Of a stretch of 64,000 nucleotides of DNA, positions 36,120 to 43,518 are shown piece by piece (position 1 is the first letter of the stretch; every line of letters begins with the position of its first letter). The notes under the pieces are model-generated. The model worked only from the letters and a program-made list of their open reading frames with translations, searched no databases and was not told where the DNA came from. Source of the stretch: an uncultured Psychrobacter sp. (lineage in GTDB: Bacteria; Pseudomonadota; Gammaproteobacteria; Pseudomonadales; Moraxellaceae); assembly GCA_947501045.1 (NCBI GenBank), contig CANMUI010000001.1, forward strand, positions 186,001 to 250,000. Reading direction: 5' to 3'. A program made the position numbers and the translations under genes.

Positions 36120-37250
36120 ATGAAAAAGACCCTGTTAACGTTAGCTATTACCTCTTTATCAGTGTCTGCTGCTTTTGCTGAACCAACGCTCTCTGGCCGG
36201 ATCTTTATAATTGGCAACTATGTCGATGGCGAGTTTAAAGATAGCAATGCCAACGATGATAACGGTATACGGCGAAATGGAGATTTTGATGGTGATACTT
36301 TCGAGATTGAATCGCATAAATCAAGCATAGGTCTTGAAGGCTCCGAACCAATAACTGCTAAGACCGATGTCATTTATGAATTGGAGTATGACATTGGCGT
36401 CGATGGCGAGTCGAGAACCTTTGAAAGCCGTAGTACCTATTTGGGACTTGCTAACGACAACTATGGTGAGCTGCGGGTGGGTAAATACTTCTCACCTATA
36501 GATATGATAAACAATGTCGCTGTAACTCAAGGGTTTTGGGATAATTTAGGCACGACAGCATTGTCAGAAGACACAAGGGCGGTACAAGCTTTAAATATGG
36601 CAGATGCGCCGCCGCGTGTGTCTAATTCAGTCAGCTGGGTCTCACCTAAGTTTGATAACCTACCTATCGAAGTTGCATTTATGTATGCGGCTAGCGAAGA
36701 TTTTTCTAATGGCAGTGGTGATGAGAATGACACTGACAACGGTTATGGTAGCTATCTCACCTATGAGCAAAGCGGCCTTGTCGCAAGCCTTGCCTATGAT
36801 AAAGACATCGATATTATAGGCGATCTTATTCGCGGTACCGTCACTTATGATATGAGCGATATAATCGATGTCCCTGTTACCTTTGGCGCGTTATATCAAC
36901 AAGCGGATTACGACAACCGCTCGGACAAAGAAAAAGGCTTTGTAATCAGTGCTAGTCTGCAATTAAACAACTTTTCTCGTCCTGCCTCTATTTATGTACA
37001 ATACAATAATGCTGCCAACTTAGATGGTAGAAAAGATGCTGATTCTGATCAATTTGTCATCGGTGGTCAGTACGATATTAAAGACAACATCATCGCCCAC
37101 GCTTATGCGGGTATCAATAAGGCTGATGATATTCAAGGGGTCTCAGGCTCCGACACTACTGATATCGATAGCGATAGCGACAATGTGGTATTTGGTAGCG
37201 GTAATACGGAACTTATCGCGATTGGTGGTGGTTTGCAGTATTATTTTTAG
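36120..37250 (+). CDS. General porin (outer membrane beta barrel)
   Basis: 376 residues. The signal peptide MKKTLLTLAITSLSVSAAFA is followed by EPTLSGRIFIIGNY, the first strand. Alternating short hydrophobic strands and Asp/Asn/Gly-rich turns run throughout, and the chain ends GGGLQYYF with the C-terminal Phe needed for BAM-dependent insertion. RVGKYFSPIDMINN resembles the conserved turn before loop 3 in neisserial/Gram-negative porins. The mature part is very acidic. Start at 36120; five more codons upstream (ATG 36105) would spoil the signal peptide. Substrate selectivity is unknown. Confidence 0.88.
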   Translation: MKKTLLTLAITSLSVSAAFAEPTLSGRIFIIGNYVDGEFKDSNANDDNGIRRNGDFDGDTFEIESHKSSIGLEGSEPITAKTDVIYELEYDIGVDGESRTFESRSTYLGLANDNYGELRVGKYFSPIDMINNVAVTQGFWDNLGTTALSEDTRAVQALNMADAPPRVSNSVSWVSPKFDNLPIEVAFMYAASEDFSNGSGDENDTDNGYGSYLTYEQSGLVASLAYDKDIDIIGDLIRGTVTYDMSDIIDVPVTFGALYQQADYDNRSDKEKGFVISASLQLNNFSRPASIYVQYNNAANLDGRKDADSDQFVIGGQYDIKDNIIAHAYAGINKADDIQGVSGSDTTDIDSDSDNVVFGSGNTELIAIGGGLQYYF

Positions 37251-37346
37251 GGTGATGGTTTAAAGACAGAGGGTGGGAGCGATCCGATCTCTTATGAGTA
37301 TTAGATATGGTTGACTTCTACGCAATTTAACCAAGCTTATCTACTA

Positions 37347-37821
37347 TTACTCAATATCACCTAATGTGAGACCCGTATCTTCGGTACTGTATATAATGAT
37401 GCCTTCATCATCGATTTTATTATCCATTACCAATCTACCGATTCTATTGCTGGCCTCTTGATTGCCTTGATCGGCGGCTTTTTTATACCATTCAAAAGCT
37501 TTTTCGTAATCTTGTGGCACGCCTTGACCTTGTTCATAAAGGTCACCAAGATTAAATTGTGCGAGACCCACGTCTTGTTCAGCAGCTTTTTTGTACCACT
37601 CAAAAGCTTTAGTATAGCTTTGTGTTACGCCTCTACCAACATAGTACATCGTGCCAATATTGTTTTGAGCATTAAAAGATCCATTATCAGCTGCTAATAA
37701 ATACAATTGCATGGCTTTTTCATAATCTTGATCAATACCTACTCCACTTCCATACATAATACCGAGACTAAATTGAGCATCAGTGTATCCTTGGTTGGCT
37801 GCTTTTTAGATCCATCAAATT
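37347..37821 (-). pseudogene. Sel1-repeat protein, 5' part lost
   Basis: From 37757 downward the frame is intact for 136 codons and encodes three to four Sel1 repeats of 36 residues (for example AFEWYKKAAEQDVGLAQFNL, then GDLYEQGQGVPQDYEK). The repeat register continues upstream of that ATG: codons for KAANQGYTDAQFSLGI are in frame and precede MYGSG, so 37757 is not a natural start. Just before them the expected W-Y-K-K-A-A reads TGG ATC TAA AAA GCA GCC, a nonsense codon at 37806-37808. Before that, the AFEW codons look shifted by one base. The signal peptide and earlier repeats are absent; the next gene's 3' end is only about 15 bp away. Sel1 proteins often accompany secreted effectors. Confidence 0.75.
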
Positions 37822-37836
37822 CTCGTTAAAAACTAT

Positions 37837-38390
37837 TTATTGAATAGGCTGATTCGGACTGACTTGCTCATAGGTTTTACCTTCTGGCACAGGTATGCAA
37901 TTGACCTCTTTTTGTGACTCATTTGGCTGACAAAAAGTCATATCTTCAATAAAGTCGTCTTCGACACCATTCATGCTCACACCAGAAGGCAATCTTTCAA
38001 GGTATATCTTGCCTATATGAACATATTCAGGTACTTCAAAAGACCTGCTTACTTTAAGTCTTGGAAACCGAAGTTCCAGTAAGACTTTCTTCTATAGTTC
38101 TCTCTATACACTGCCATGCTGCTTTCACTTATTTGATTTAATTCCCAGTAATCAGGTGAAGAAGATACATCATATTTAATAGCAGGTAATCTAAAAAATC
38201 CGCTTTTATCTGTTTCAGTCAACTCCTTACTGGTGTAAACGATAGTAACCCCATCTAGAGGTTCACTAGTATCTTTATCTAATACTTGCCCAGTAACAAT
38301 AGGCGTTAGGTAATACTCAGTAGTAGGCTCTGCCTGACAAGCAGTTAATGAGATAGATAGTAAACATAGTCCAAATAATAGTGGTTTCAT
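37837..38390 (-). pseudogene. Lipoprotein with carboxypeptidase-regulatory-like domain, frameshifted
   Basis: The first frame (38390-38049) gives 113 residues: signal peptide MKPLLFGLCLLSISLTAC with lipobox LTAC, then a beta domain (VTGQVLDKDTSEPLDGVTIV, followed by KSGFFRLP) typical of CarboxypepD_reg-like modules. It stops at TAA after NFGFQDLK. The -1 frame is open across the same point (from 38091 down to TAA at 37837) and continues LKVSRSFEVPEYVHIGKIYL, then ERLPSGVSM and on to EQVSPNQPIQ. Joined near 38050-38080 the two make one protein of about 183 residues. AGAGGG precedes the ATG. No canonical slippery heptamer is seen, so mutation is likelier than programmed shifting. Confidence 0.7.
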
Positions 38391-38392
38391 AA

Positions 38393-38700
38393 CTACCCTC
38401 TACTTACCAATGGCACAACTTGAATTCTTGATAACCAGATGAAACTGCGCACATCTTCTTCACTAGCTACAGCTTTATCATTAGCATATTCTATCAAATC
38501 ACAGTTATTACTAATATTTTGACAATCATATAGCTAAGCCAAAAGATGTGACTTACTGATCGATATTAAATTTTCTTGATTTATCAATTCAATCACCTGA
38601 CTGGTAATTTGGGGAGTAGCATAAATCACTTTTTTTTGCAGCCTGTTAAACTGGCTGATAAGAATGCAAATGCGGTTGGATAAAGCGTTTTATTTTTCGT
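38393..38700 (-). pseudogene. Small lipoprotein downstream of PAAR gene, three lesions
   Basis: The codons begin one base after the PAAR stop and encode (T)KNKTLYPTAFAFLSASLTGC, a lipoprotein signal peptide with lipobox LTGC, but the first codon is ACG where ATG is expected. Directly after the Cys codon an A8 tract (38630-38637) shifts the frame into TGA; a ninth A would restore VIYATPQITSQVIELINQEN and what follows. That frame then meets one TAG (38534-38536) and continues LYDCQNISNNCDLIEYANDK to the natural stop at 38393, 2 nt before the next ATG. About 103 codons in all. A periplasmic lipoprotein directly behind a PAAR protein fits an immunity protein; that is inference. Confidence 0.7.
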
Positions 38701-38701
38701 A

Positions 38702-39217
38702 TTAATGTTTGCTAATTAATATACCCTTATCGCTATCTTTGAGTTTTTCCCAAGTAAAGTTAATAGTTTTAATAAACTTAGGGTCAACTTTTATCTTTGT
38801 GTCAACATCATAGAAGTGTCCAACATAAACCAATTGATAGTCATTTGTACCATCCATAAATAAGTATTCTTTAAAACTAGTTGAGAGACTTTTGTCTTGT
38901 AAAGCTGACTCACCATCATTATCAGCCCAAGCATTCGTCTCATTACTAGAGTCTTCTTTAGCAGTATTGATAAGACTAGCAAACACCGCGTCAGGATCAG
39001 ACTTAGGAAACTGTAAAGGTGCAGGTTGTTCAAACATTGGCTCAGGCTGCTCAACGCCAAACACTTCAAAGTCCGACTCGGCAAACGACTGCTGAATAGC
39101 AATGAGCTTAGCGCCGCAGCTAGTGATATCGCCGCCGCGGGCAATCGGTGCGCCGTCGACAATAAAGGACGAGTCGCCTGTAAGAATGGTAATAACTTTT
39201 TTACATTTTTTATGAAC
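38702..39217 (-). pseudogene. PAAR-domain protein, start region lost
   Basis: Reading the minus strand from the in-frame TAA at 39218-39220 gives KKVITILTGDSSFIVDGAPI, then ARGGDITSCGAKLIA, then QQSFAESDFEVFG: the second half of a PAAR motif (P-x-A-R-x-G-D plus the metal-binding Cys). No ATG, GTG or TTG precedes it; the first usable codon is a GTG at 39064, past the PAAR part. The usual GDxTSHGG segment between VIT and ILTG is missing, so a short deletion has removed the first metal-binding His region. The remaining 120 residues are a Glu/Pro-rich linker and a small C-terminal domain of unknown function ending ISKH. PAAR proteins cap the type VI secretion spike. Confidence 0.75.
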
Positions 39218-39241
39218 TTAAGTATGGTTTTTAAAAACGAT

Positions 39242-39268
39242 ATAAAAACCCCCAAACAAGATTTGGGG
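39242..39268 (-). terminator. Terminator after the DUF1499 gene
   Basis: Minus-strand CCCCAAA...TTTGGGG with a 5-nt loop (39268-39250), followed by GTTTTTATA. It lies 47 nt after the DUF1499 stop and just before the PAAR remnant. Confidence 0.85.
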
Positions 39269-39314
39269 TCAATTTTCTATTCTAATACTAATTTATAATT
39301 ATCTTTAAATCTAA

Positions 39315-40028
39315 CTACTCCCCCAAAACCCCATCCAACTCCTCAATAAAGCTACGAATACGATCGGCATTTTTACCCAAATCGCTTTTGCCTACGCGGG
39401 ATTTACTACGAATATCGAGCAAGCGCTCACTACCGTCATCAGTTACTCGTATCACTACATCATCCTTAAAGCCAAACCACATGGTAGTATCCGTCGCCTC
39501 TATAATGCCCGCATTGCCATCGACATTAACTATATCCCAGCTAAGATTATTAGCCGCTTGCTCGGCAGCAGCGATTAGCTCGCTTTGTGACTGCGGATAG
39601 TTTAAAGTTTGCAGTTCAGGAAAAGCTTGACGTTGTTGCTCAGCGGTTTCCGCGCCAGCGTAGGCTACCGGATTAGCCGCATCAGCACGTAGGGGAGCAA
39701 TGGCGACAAACTCAGGTGGATTATCCAGGTCAGTTGAGATGTCGTGAATGGGCGGTACCTTTTGCGCGGTAGTCATCATGCTAAGCGGAACAATAATAGC
39801 AATGGCGGAGAAGATAACTGCTGTCAGCGCGCTTGTGAGGGTAATCGTTTTACGCTTAAAGATAACCTGAATGAGCAATAATACAAGCGCAAGAACACCA
39901 GCATACAGACCGAATCTAAATAGCATAAATGCGGTACTGAGCTCGGCTATTCCAAACCTATAAAGAGGTCCTGGCAACAACACCAATAGTAAAGCAATAA
40001 AACTCACTAGGCTCACTAAAACTTTCAT
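39315..40028 (-). CDS. DUF1499 domain membrane protein
   Basis: 237 residues. Three hydrophobic helices at about residues 3-20, 32-56 and 68-88, then a periplasmic or cytosolic DUF1499 domain. The domain runs from PPEFVAIAPLRADAANP through ELQTLNYPQSQSELIAAAEQ and IIEATDTTMWFGFKDDVVIR to DIRSKSRVGKSDLGKNADRI, matching the family consensus closely. No biochemical role is established for the family. Upstream neighbour tpm is on the same strand, 34 bp away, so they may be co-transcribed. Confidence 0.88.
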   Translation of the reverse strand: MKVLVSLVSFIALLLVLLPGPLYRFGIAELSTAFMLFRFGLYAGVLALVLLLIQVIFKRKTITLTSALTAVIFSAIAIIVPLSMMTTAQKVPPIHDISTDLDNPPEFVAIAPLRADAANPVAYAGAETAEQQRQAFPELQTLNYPQSQSELIAAAEQAANNLSWDIVNVDGNAGIIEATDTTMWFGFKDDVVIRVTDDGSERLLDIRSKSRVGKSDLGKNADRIRSFIEELDGVLGE

Positions 40029-40062
40029 TACCTCTCTCCATTATAGCTTGATTGCAATCCAT

Positions 40063-40779
40063 TTAACGCAGTAACCAAACGTGTTCGGTCACTTGCAAGT
40101 CAGGCGCTGAGCCTATCGTGGTGGACTCTTGTGTCAGTTCAGTAATTTGCTGATAATAACTATAGTACTGTTTAACCTCTTCGGCAGTGACCGCAAATGG
40201 GGGCCCCTCTTTTTGGCTTTGATCGTAGTCAAGGGTAACAACAAGCTGCGGTGCTAAGTGACCATCAGCATTGCGCGCTATACGCATTAGATGCTCTGTG
40301 TAATGGGCCCGCGCATTAGCAGGTAGCGCGATTAAGGCCGCTCTATCATACACCGCATCTATAGGACCAATGTTATCAGACGTTAAACTAAAAATGTCAG
40401 CCGCCCAAATAGTGACAGGCTGTCCTGCTGTTTGATCTTTTAGTTGACCTTGATAGCGCTTAATAGTGGGATTATGACCCATGTGCTCAAGATGACCCGC
40501 GTGCTCAAGCTCTGGGTATTCAGTCACCGCCGGTACGATACCGCGCTCGGTAAAGAAGTCTTGTACCGCAGATTCGATAAGCTCAATGCCTATCACCTCG
40601 TAGCCCTCAGCCGCAAGCCAAGCCATATCTATAGATTTACCAGACAAAGGCACCAAAACTCGGCTACCTACTGGTAAATCTAAAGCGGTAAAGTACTGGG
40701 TAAGTAATGGATTGACCTCAGATTTATGAAAGCCAATACGACCCTCACGCCAGCGCGATTGCCAAAATTCAGGAGTCAT
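40063..40779 (-). CDS. tpm: Thiopurine S-methyltransferase
   Basis: SAM-dependent methyltransferase of the TPMT family, which in bacteria also methylates selenium and tellurium species. 238 residues. The signature FWQSRWREGRIGFHKSEVNPLL begins near residue 5. RVLVPLSGKSIDMAWLAAEGYEVIGIELIE is the SAM-binding strand-loop and acidic ribose contact. AVYDRAALIALPANARAHYTEHL is the family's motif after strand 4. AGG ribosome binding site. Confidence 0.93.
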   Translation of the reverse strand: MTPEFWQSRWREGRIGFHKSEVNPLLTQYFTALDLPVGSRVLVPLSGKSIDMAWLAAEGYEVIGIELIESAVQDFFTERGIVPAVTEYPELEHAGHLEHMGHNPTIKRYQGQLKDQTAGQPVTIWAADIFSLTSDNIGPIDAVYDRAALIALPANARAHYTEHLMRIARNADGHLAPQLVVTLDYDQSQKEGPPFAVTAEEVKQYYSYYQQITELTQESTTIGSAPDLQVTEHVWLLR

Positions 40780-40828
40780 AAGTAACCTTTATCCTCAACG
40801 ATTTATGCTCTATCAAATCAGAATTTAT

Positions 40829-40857
40829 TAAAAAAGCCAAGCGTATGCACACTTGGC
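40829..40857 (-). terminator. Terminator after msrA
   Basis: GCCAAG (40836-40841) with CTTGGC (40852-40857). Read on the minus strand the hairpin is followed by T6. It lies 30 nt after the msrA stop. Confidence 0.8.
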
Positions 40858-40886
40858 CTAATAGCACATAATATTTATGCCGGTAT

Positions 40887-41408
40887 CTAAGCCACCATAT
40901 ACTTATTAAATTCTTTACGCAGTTTGGCAAGCTTTGGCGGAATGGAGAAGTTGCAGTAAGCCTGATTAGGATTACGATTAAAGAAATCCTGATGCTCCTC
41001 TTCAGCCTTATAAAACTCAACGGCTGGATGTACTTCGGTGACGATGTTCAAACCCATGTCACGCAATTTATTGATAGTGCGATCGACAGTTGGCTTTTGG
41101 TCTTCGTCAGTATAGAAGACGGCGCTACGGTATTGACTACCGACATCGTTGCCTTGACGATCGCGAGTAGTGGGATCATGGGTTGCAAAGAAGATATCAA
41201 GAATCACCTCTAAAGGTACGACAGACTCATCATAGTCCACTTTGACCACTTCGATATGACCGCTATTACCGCCACAAACCGTACGATAGTTGGCAGTAGC
41301 TGCGTCCCCACCCATGTACCCTGACACCACAGACTCTACGCCTTTTACTGATAAAAATACGGACTCGGTGCACCAAAAACAGCCACCGCCTAGTACGATA
41401 GTTTGCAT
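40887..41408 (-). CDS. msrA: Peptide methionine sulfoxide reductase A
   Basis: Repairs S-epimers of oxidised methionine. 173 residues. The catalytic Cys is in GGGCFWCTES (Cys10). GYMGGDAATANYRTVCGGNSGHIEVVKVDYD and FFATHDPTTRDRQGNDVGSQYRS contain the substrate-pocket residues. No fused MsrB domain. TAGGA ribosome binding site. It has its own terminator before tpm. Confidence 0.97.
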   Translation of the reverse strand: MQTIVLGGGCFWCTESVFLSVKGVESVVSGYMGGDAATANYRTVCGGNSGHIEVVKVDYDESVVPLEVILDIFFATHDPTTRDRQGNDVGSQYRSAVFYTDEDQKPTVDRTINKLRDMGLNIVTEVHPAVEFYKAEEEHQDFFNRNPNQAYCNFSIPPKLAKLRKEFNKYMVA

Positions 41409-41570
41409 AATTTTTCCTATTATTATGAATGTGTTCTGAGTATTCTATCTAGTTGCAAGGTGCTTATTTTTCAATGATTTATTACACTTTGCATACTTGT
41501 TTAGCTTAGCAGGCAGGCATATAACGCTAAGTAACAAACAGTAATGTTATAATGGGCTTTTGCTATTTTT

Positions 41571-42386
41571 ATGAGTGGTACCATGAGTCAATCTACAAAA
41601 AATAACTCTCTTAATAATACTATTAAACCTGACACTTTGTTTGATAAGCCTTTCACCACCCCACTGGATAAAGCCGCGCGTTTCTCCTTTGATGAGCAAG
41701 TGGTCGCCTGCTTCCCCGATATGATTCGCCGTAGCGTACCCGGTTACGGGCAGGTATTAGCTATGCTGCCACTATTTGCGCGGCGTCACTGCAAGTATCG
41801 CCAGCAAAACGACAATGGTCAAAGGGTTAGTCGAATCTATGATTTGGGCTGCTCGCTTGGCGGTGCGAGTATGGCGCTGGCAGGCGAGTTTGAGCCGCAT
41901 GATTTGCAAATCAAAGCGGTTGATATCTCTCCTGCGATGACAACTGAAGCTAAAACACTCTTAGCAGATAATTATTCTAAGCACGACATTAAGGTAATTA
42001 CCGCTGATATCCGTGATATCGAGCTTGAACCCTGTGATATGGTTATTCTAAATTTAACGCTACAGTTCTTACCTGTCGAGGATAGGGTTGCCGTTTTAGA
42101 TAAGGTTTATGCAGCGCTAGAGAAGGGCGGCATACTGGTATTGACCGAAAAAACTCATGCACTTGATGAGCAATACGACGCGTGGCTGGTCGAGCGTTAT
42201 TACGATTTTAAACGCGCCAATGGTTATAGTGAGATGGAGATTAGCGGTAAGCGCAATGCTTTAGAAAACGTACTGATTACCGATACCTTGGACGAGCATC
42301 ACGAGCGTTTAGATCACGTAGGTTTTAAGCGCCATCTGACATGGTTCCAGTTTTTAAACTTTGTTTCTATAGTGGCGTTTAGGTAG
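41571..42386 (+). CDS. cmoA: Carboxy-S-adenosyl-L-methionine synthase
   Basis: Makes carboxy-SAM from SAM and prephenate, the cofactor used by CmoB for the 5-oxyacetate wobble uridine of tRNA. 271 residues. FSFDEQVVACFPDMIRRSVPGYGQVL and IYDLGCSLGGASMALA (SAM loop) match CmoA, followed by VILNLTLQFLPVEDR. An N-terminal Ser/Asn/Thr-rich stretch of about 20 residues is extra. ATGs at 41571 and 41583 are both possible. Its functional partner cmoB is 1.1 kb downstream, separated by an unrelated gene and repeats. Confidence 0.94.
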   Translation: MSGTMSQSTKNNSLNNTIKPDTLFDKPFTTPLDKAARFSFDEQVVACFPDMIRRSVPGYGQVLAMLPLFARRHCKYRQQNDNGQRVSRIYDLGCSLGGASMALAGEFEPHDLQIKAVDISPAMTTEAKTLLADNYSKHDIKVITADIRDIELEPCDMVILNLTLQFLPVEDRVAVLDKVYAALEKGGILVLTEKTHALDEQYDAWLVERYYDFKRANGYSEMEISGKRNALENVLITDTLDEHHERLDHVGFKRHLTWFQFLNFVSIVAFR

Positions 42387-42458
42387 TTTGTATTTTAGGG
42401 GCTGACGACAATAATACTTTCTTTAGCTGTATTTATCGTGGTTTGAGTTATATTTTTT

Positions 42459-42569
42459 GTAGGGTGGGTTAGACTTGTCAAATTCTCGTAGAGAATGAAG
42501 TCAAGACGTAACCCACCTATTCAGGTTATAACTAAGTTGGTGGGTTACGCATTCGCTAACCCACCCTAC
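42459..42569. repeat. Nested palindromic repeat (REP/MITE-like)
   Basis: Outer perfect 14-bp inverted repeat GTAGGGTGGGTTAG (42459-42472) with CTAACCCACCCTAC (42556-42569). Inner perfect 11-bp inverted repeat CGTAACCCACC (42507-42517) with GGTGGGTTACG (42539-42549). The inner arms also resemble the outer ones. 111 bp, no coding capacity. A partial copy lies at 59199-59260. Confidence 0.85.
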
Positions 42570-42595
42570 GCCTGACTTAAATTTGAACTTCGTTC

Positions 42596-42617
42596 GTAGG
42601 GTGTCGTCCCGCTCACC
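42596..42617 (-). repeat. REP-like unit
   Basis: Its reverse complement matches 19 of 22 positions of the unit at 59298-59319. It lies 26 bp from the nested palindrome and 26 bp before the start of the AT-rich gene. Confidence 0.65.
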
Positions 42618-42642
42618 TTTTCATAGAATGTAAGGTATAAAC

Positions 42643-43203
42643 ATGATTTTACCTATAGCCGAGAGAAAGATTCATGAGGTATTAACCAAGAAGATAAGCT
42701 TACAATCGTTTGAACAATGGCTGTATGAAGATAATGTACTAGAATCTAGTAATCCTGATTTGTATTTTGAATTGATTTCTTTTGATTATAAATCTGAAGA
42801 TAGCTTTAATAGGTTCTACGAGAATTTTGCAAAGTATATCAACTTTTATAAGTTTGAAGCAGAGCGTATAGCAGAATATTTATACTCAATTATTAATAAT
42901 GATGAAAATTGTGGTCATGCAATTTGGATGATGTATGAGTTATATTGTGATAGTTATGGTTTCCTCGGTAAAATCGGTATGGTGTATGGTTTCTCTTTAG
43001 TAGATGAAGTTACATCAGCATCAAACCGTAATATGGAGTATATTTTCGATAAGTTTTATCCCGATATTATTGTCGATGCTAAAAATGTCTTAAGCTGGCT
43101 AGAAGAGGGAAAGATCGTTTTTAAAAATCAGGACAATGGTTATGGTGGCTTTGAATATGACGACTTTCGTAGTGAAGCTGAGATTTTGCAAGGACAGGCA
43201 TAG
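42643..43203 (+). CDS. AT-rich hypothetical protein between cmoA and cmoB
   Basis: 186 residues, acidic, no signal peptide or membrane segment. I do not recognise a named domain with confidence. FEQWLYEDNVLESSNPDLYFELISFDYKSED near residues 24-54 resembles the start of small all-helical proteins annotated in polymorphic-toxin immunity neighbourhoods, so an immunity role is a guess. Base composition and codon use are much more AT-rich than cmoA and cmoB. Repeats lie on both sides (42459-42617 and 43259). The ribosome binding site is weak (AAGGTATAAAC before ATG). It looks like an insertion into an ancestral cmoA-cmoB pair. Confidence 0.65.
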   Translation: MILPIAERKIHEVLTKKISLQSFEQWLYEDNVLESSNPDLYFELISFDYKSEDSFNRFYENFAKYINFYKFEAERIAEYLYSIINNDENCGHAIWMMYELYCDSYGFLGKIGMVYGFSLVDEVTSASNRNMEYIFDKFYPDIIVDAKNVLSWLEEGKIVFKNQDNGYGGFEYDDFRSEAEILQGQA

Positions 43204-43518
43204 AGTATGTTTAAGTTAATGACATAGGTAAACAGTCACGTCATTAGCTTTGTTTATCGGTGCGCTGGGCGCACTCTACAAAAACCTTTATCGAGGGTGA
43301 GCGAGGATCAAGTATAGCACTGCTCTGCCAGAGCCTAAGACGAAAGCTCTTGCCGAGGGACGAGGCGCGCATAAACCTTTAAAGAACACCGAGCTATGCC
43401 CCGCATATTTCCTCATCATTAAAGCAAGCGATGCTGAGGCCAATCTTTTTGCTTTTATGAATCTCACTCCTTAAAATACCGTCAAACATCATCATGAATT
43501 AATAAAAACTGAAATTTT
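43204..43518. other. Intergenic region before cmoB
   Basis: 315 bp. It holds the REP-like unit at 43259-43279. The middle (about 43290-43440) is more GC-rich, with short imperfect hairpins such as GCTCTGCCAGAGC, but no reading frame or tRNA-like structure I can support. Confidence 0.5.
43259..43279 (-). repeat. REP-like palindrome, inverse of 33219
   Basis: GGTGCGC, TGG, then GCGCAC and CTCTAC: a 6-bp perfect stem. It is the reverse complement of 33219-33239 with a single difference. The two lie 10 kb apart in opposite orientation. Confidence 0.75.

Noticed and set aside
38049..38095. Programmed -1 ribosomal frameshift in the second lipoprotein
   Set aside because: No canonical slippery heptamer or downstream structure is visible, and the neighbouring genes are also broken; mutation is simpler.
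38791..39255. 154-residue frame overlapping the PAAR remnant
   Set aside because: Starts with TTG inside the DUF1499 terminator and reads low-complexity Leu/Ser; the other frame encodes a recognisable PAAR motif.
42459..42617. Insertion sequence
   Set aside because: Strong inverted repeats but no transposase frame and only 111 bp; at most a non-autonomous element or REP cluster.
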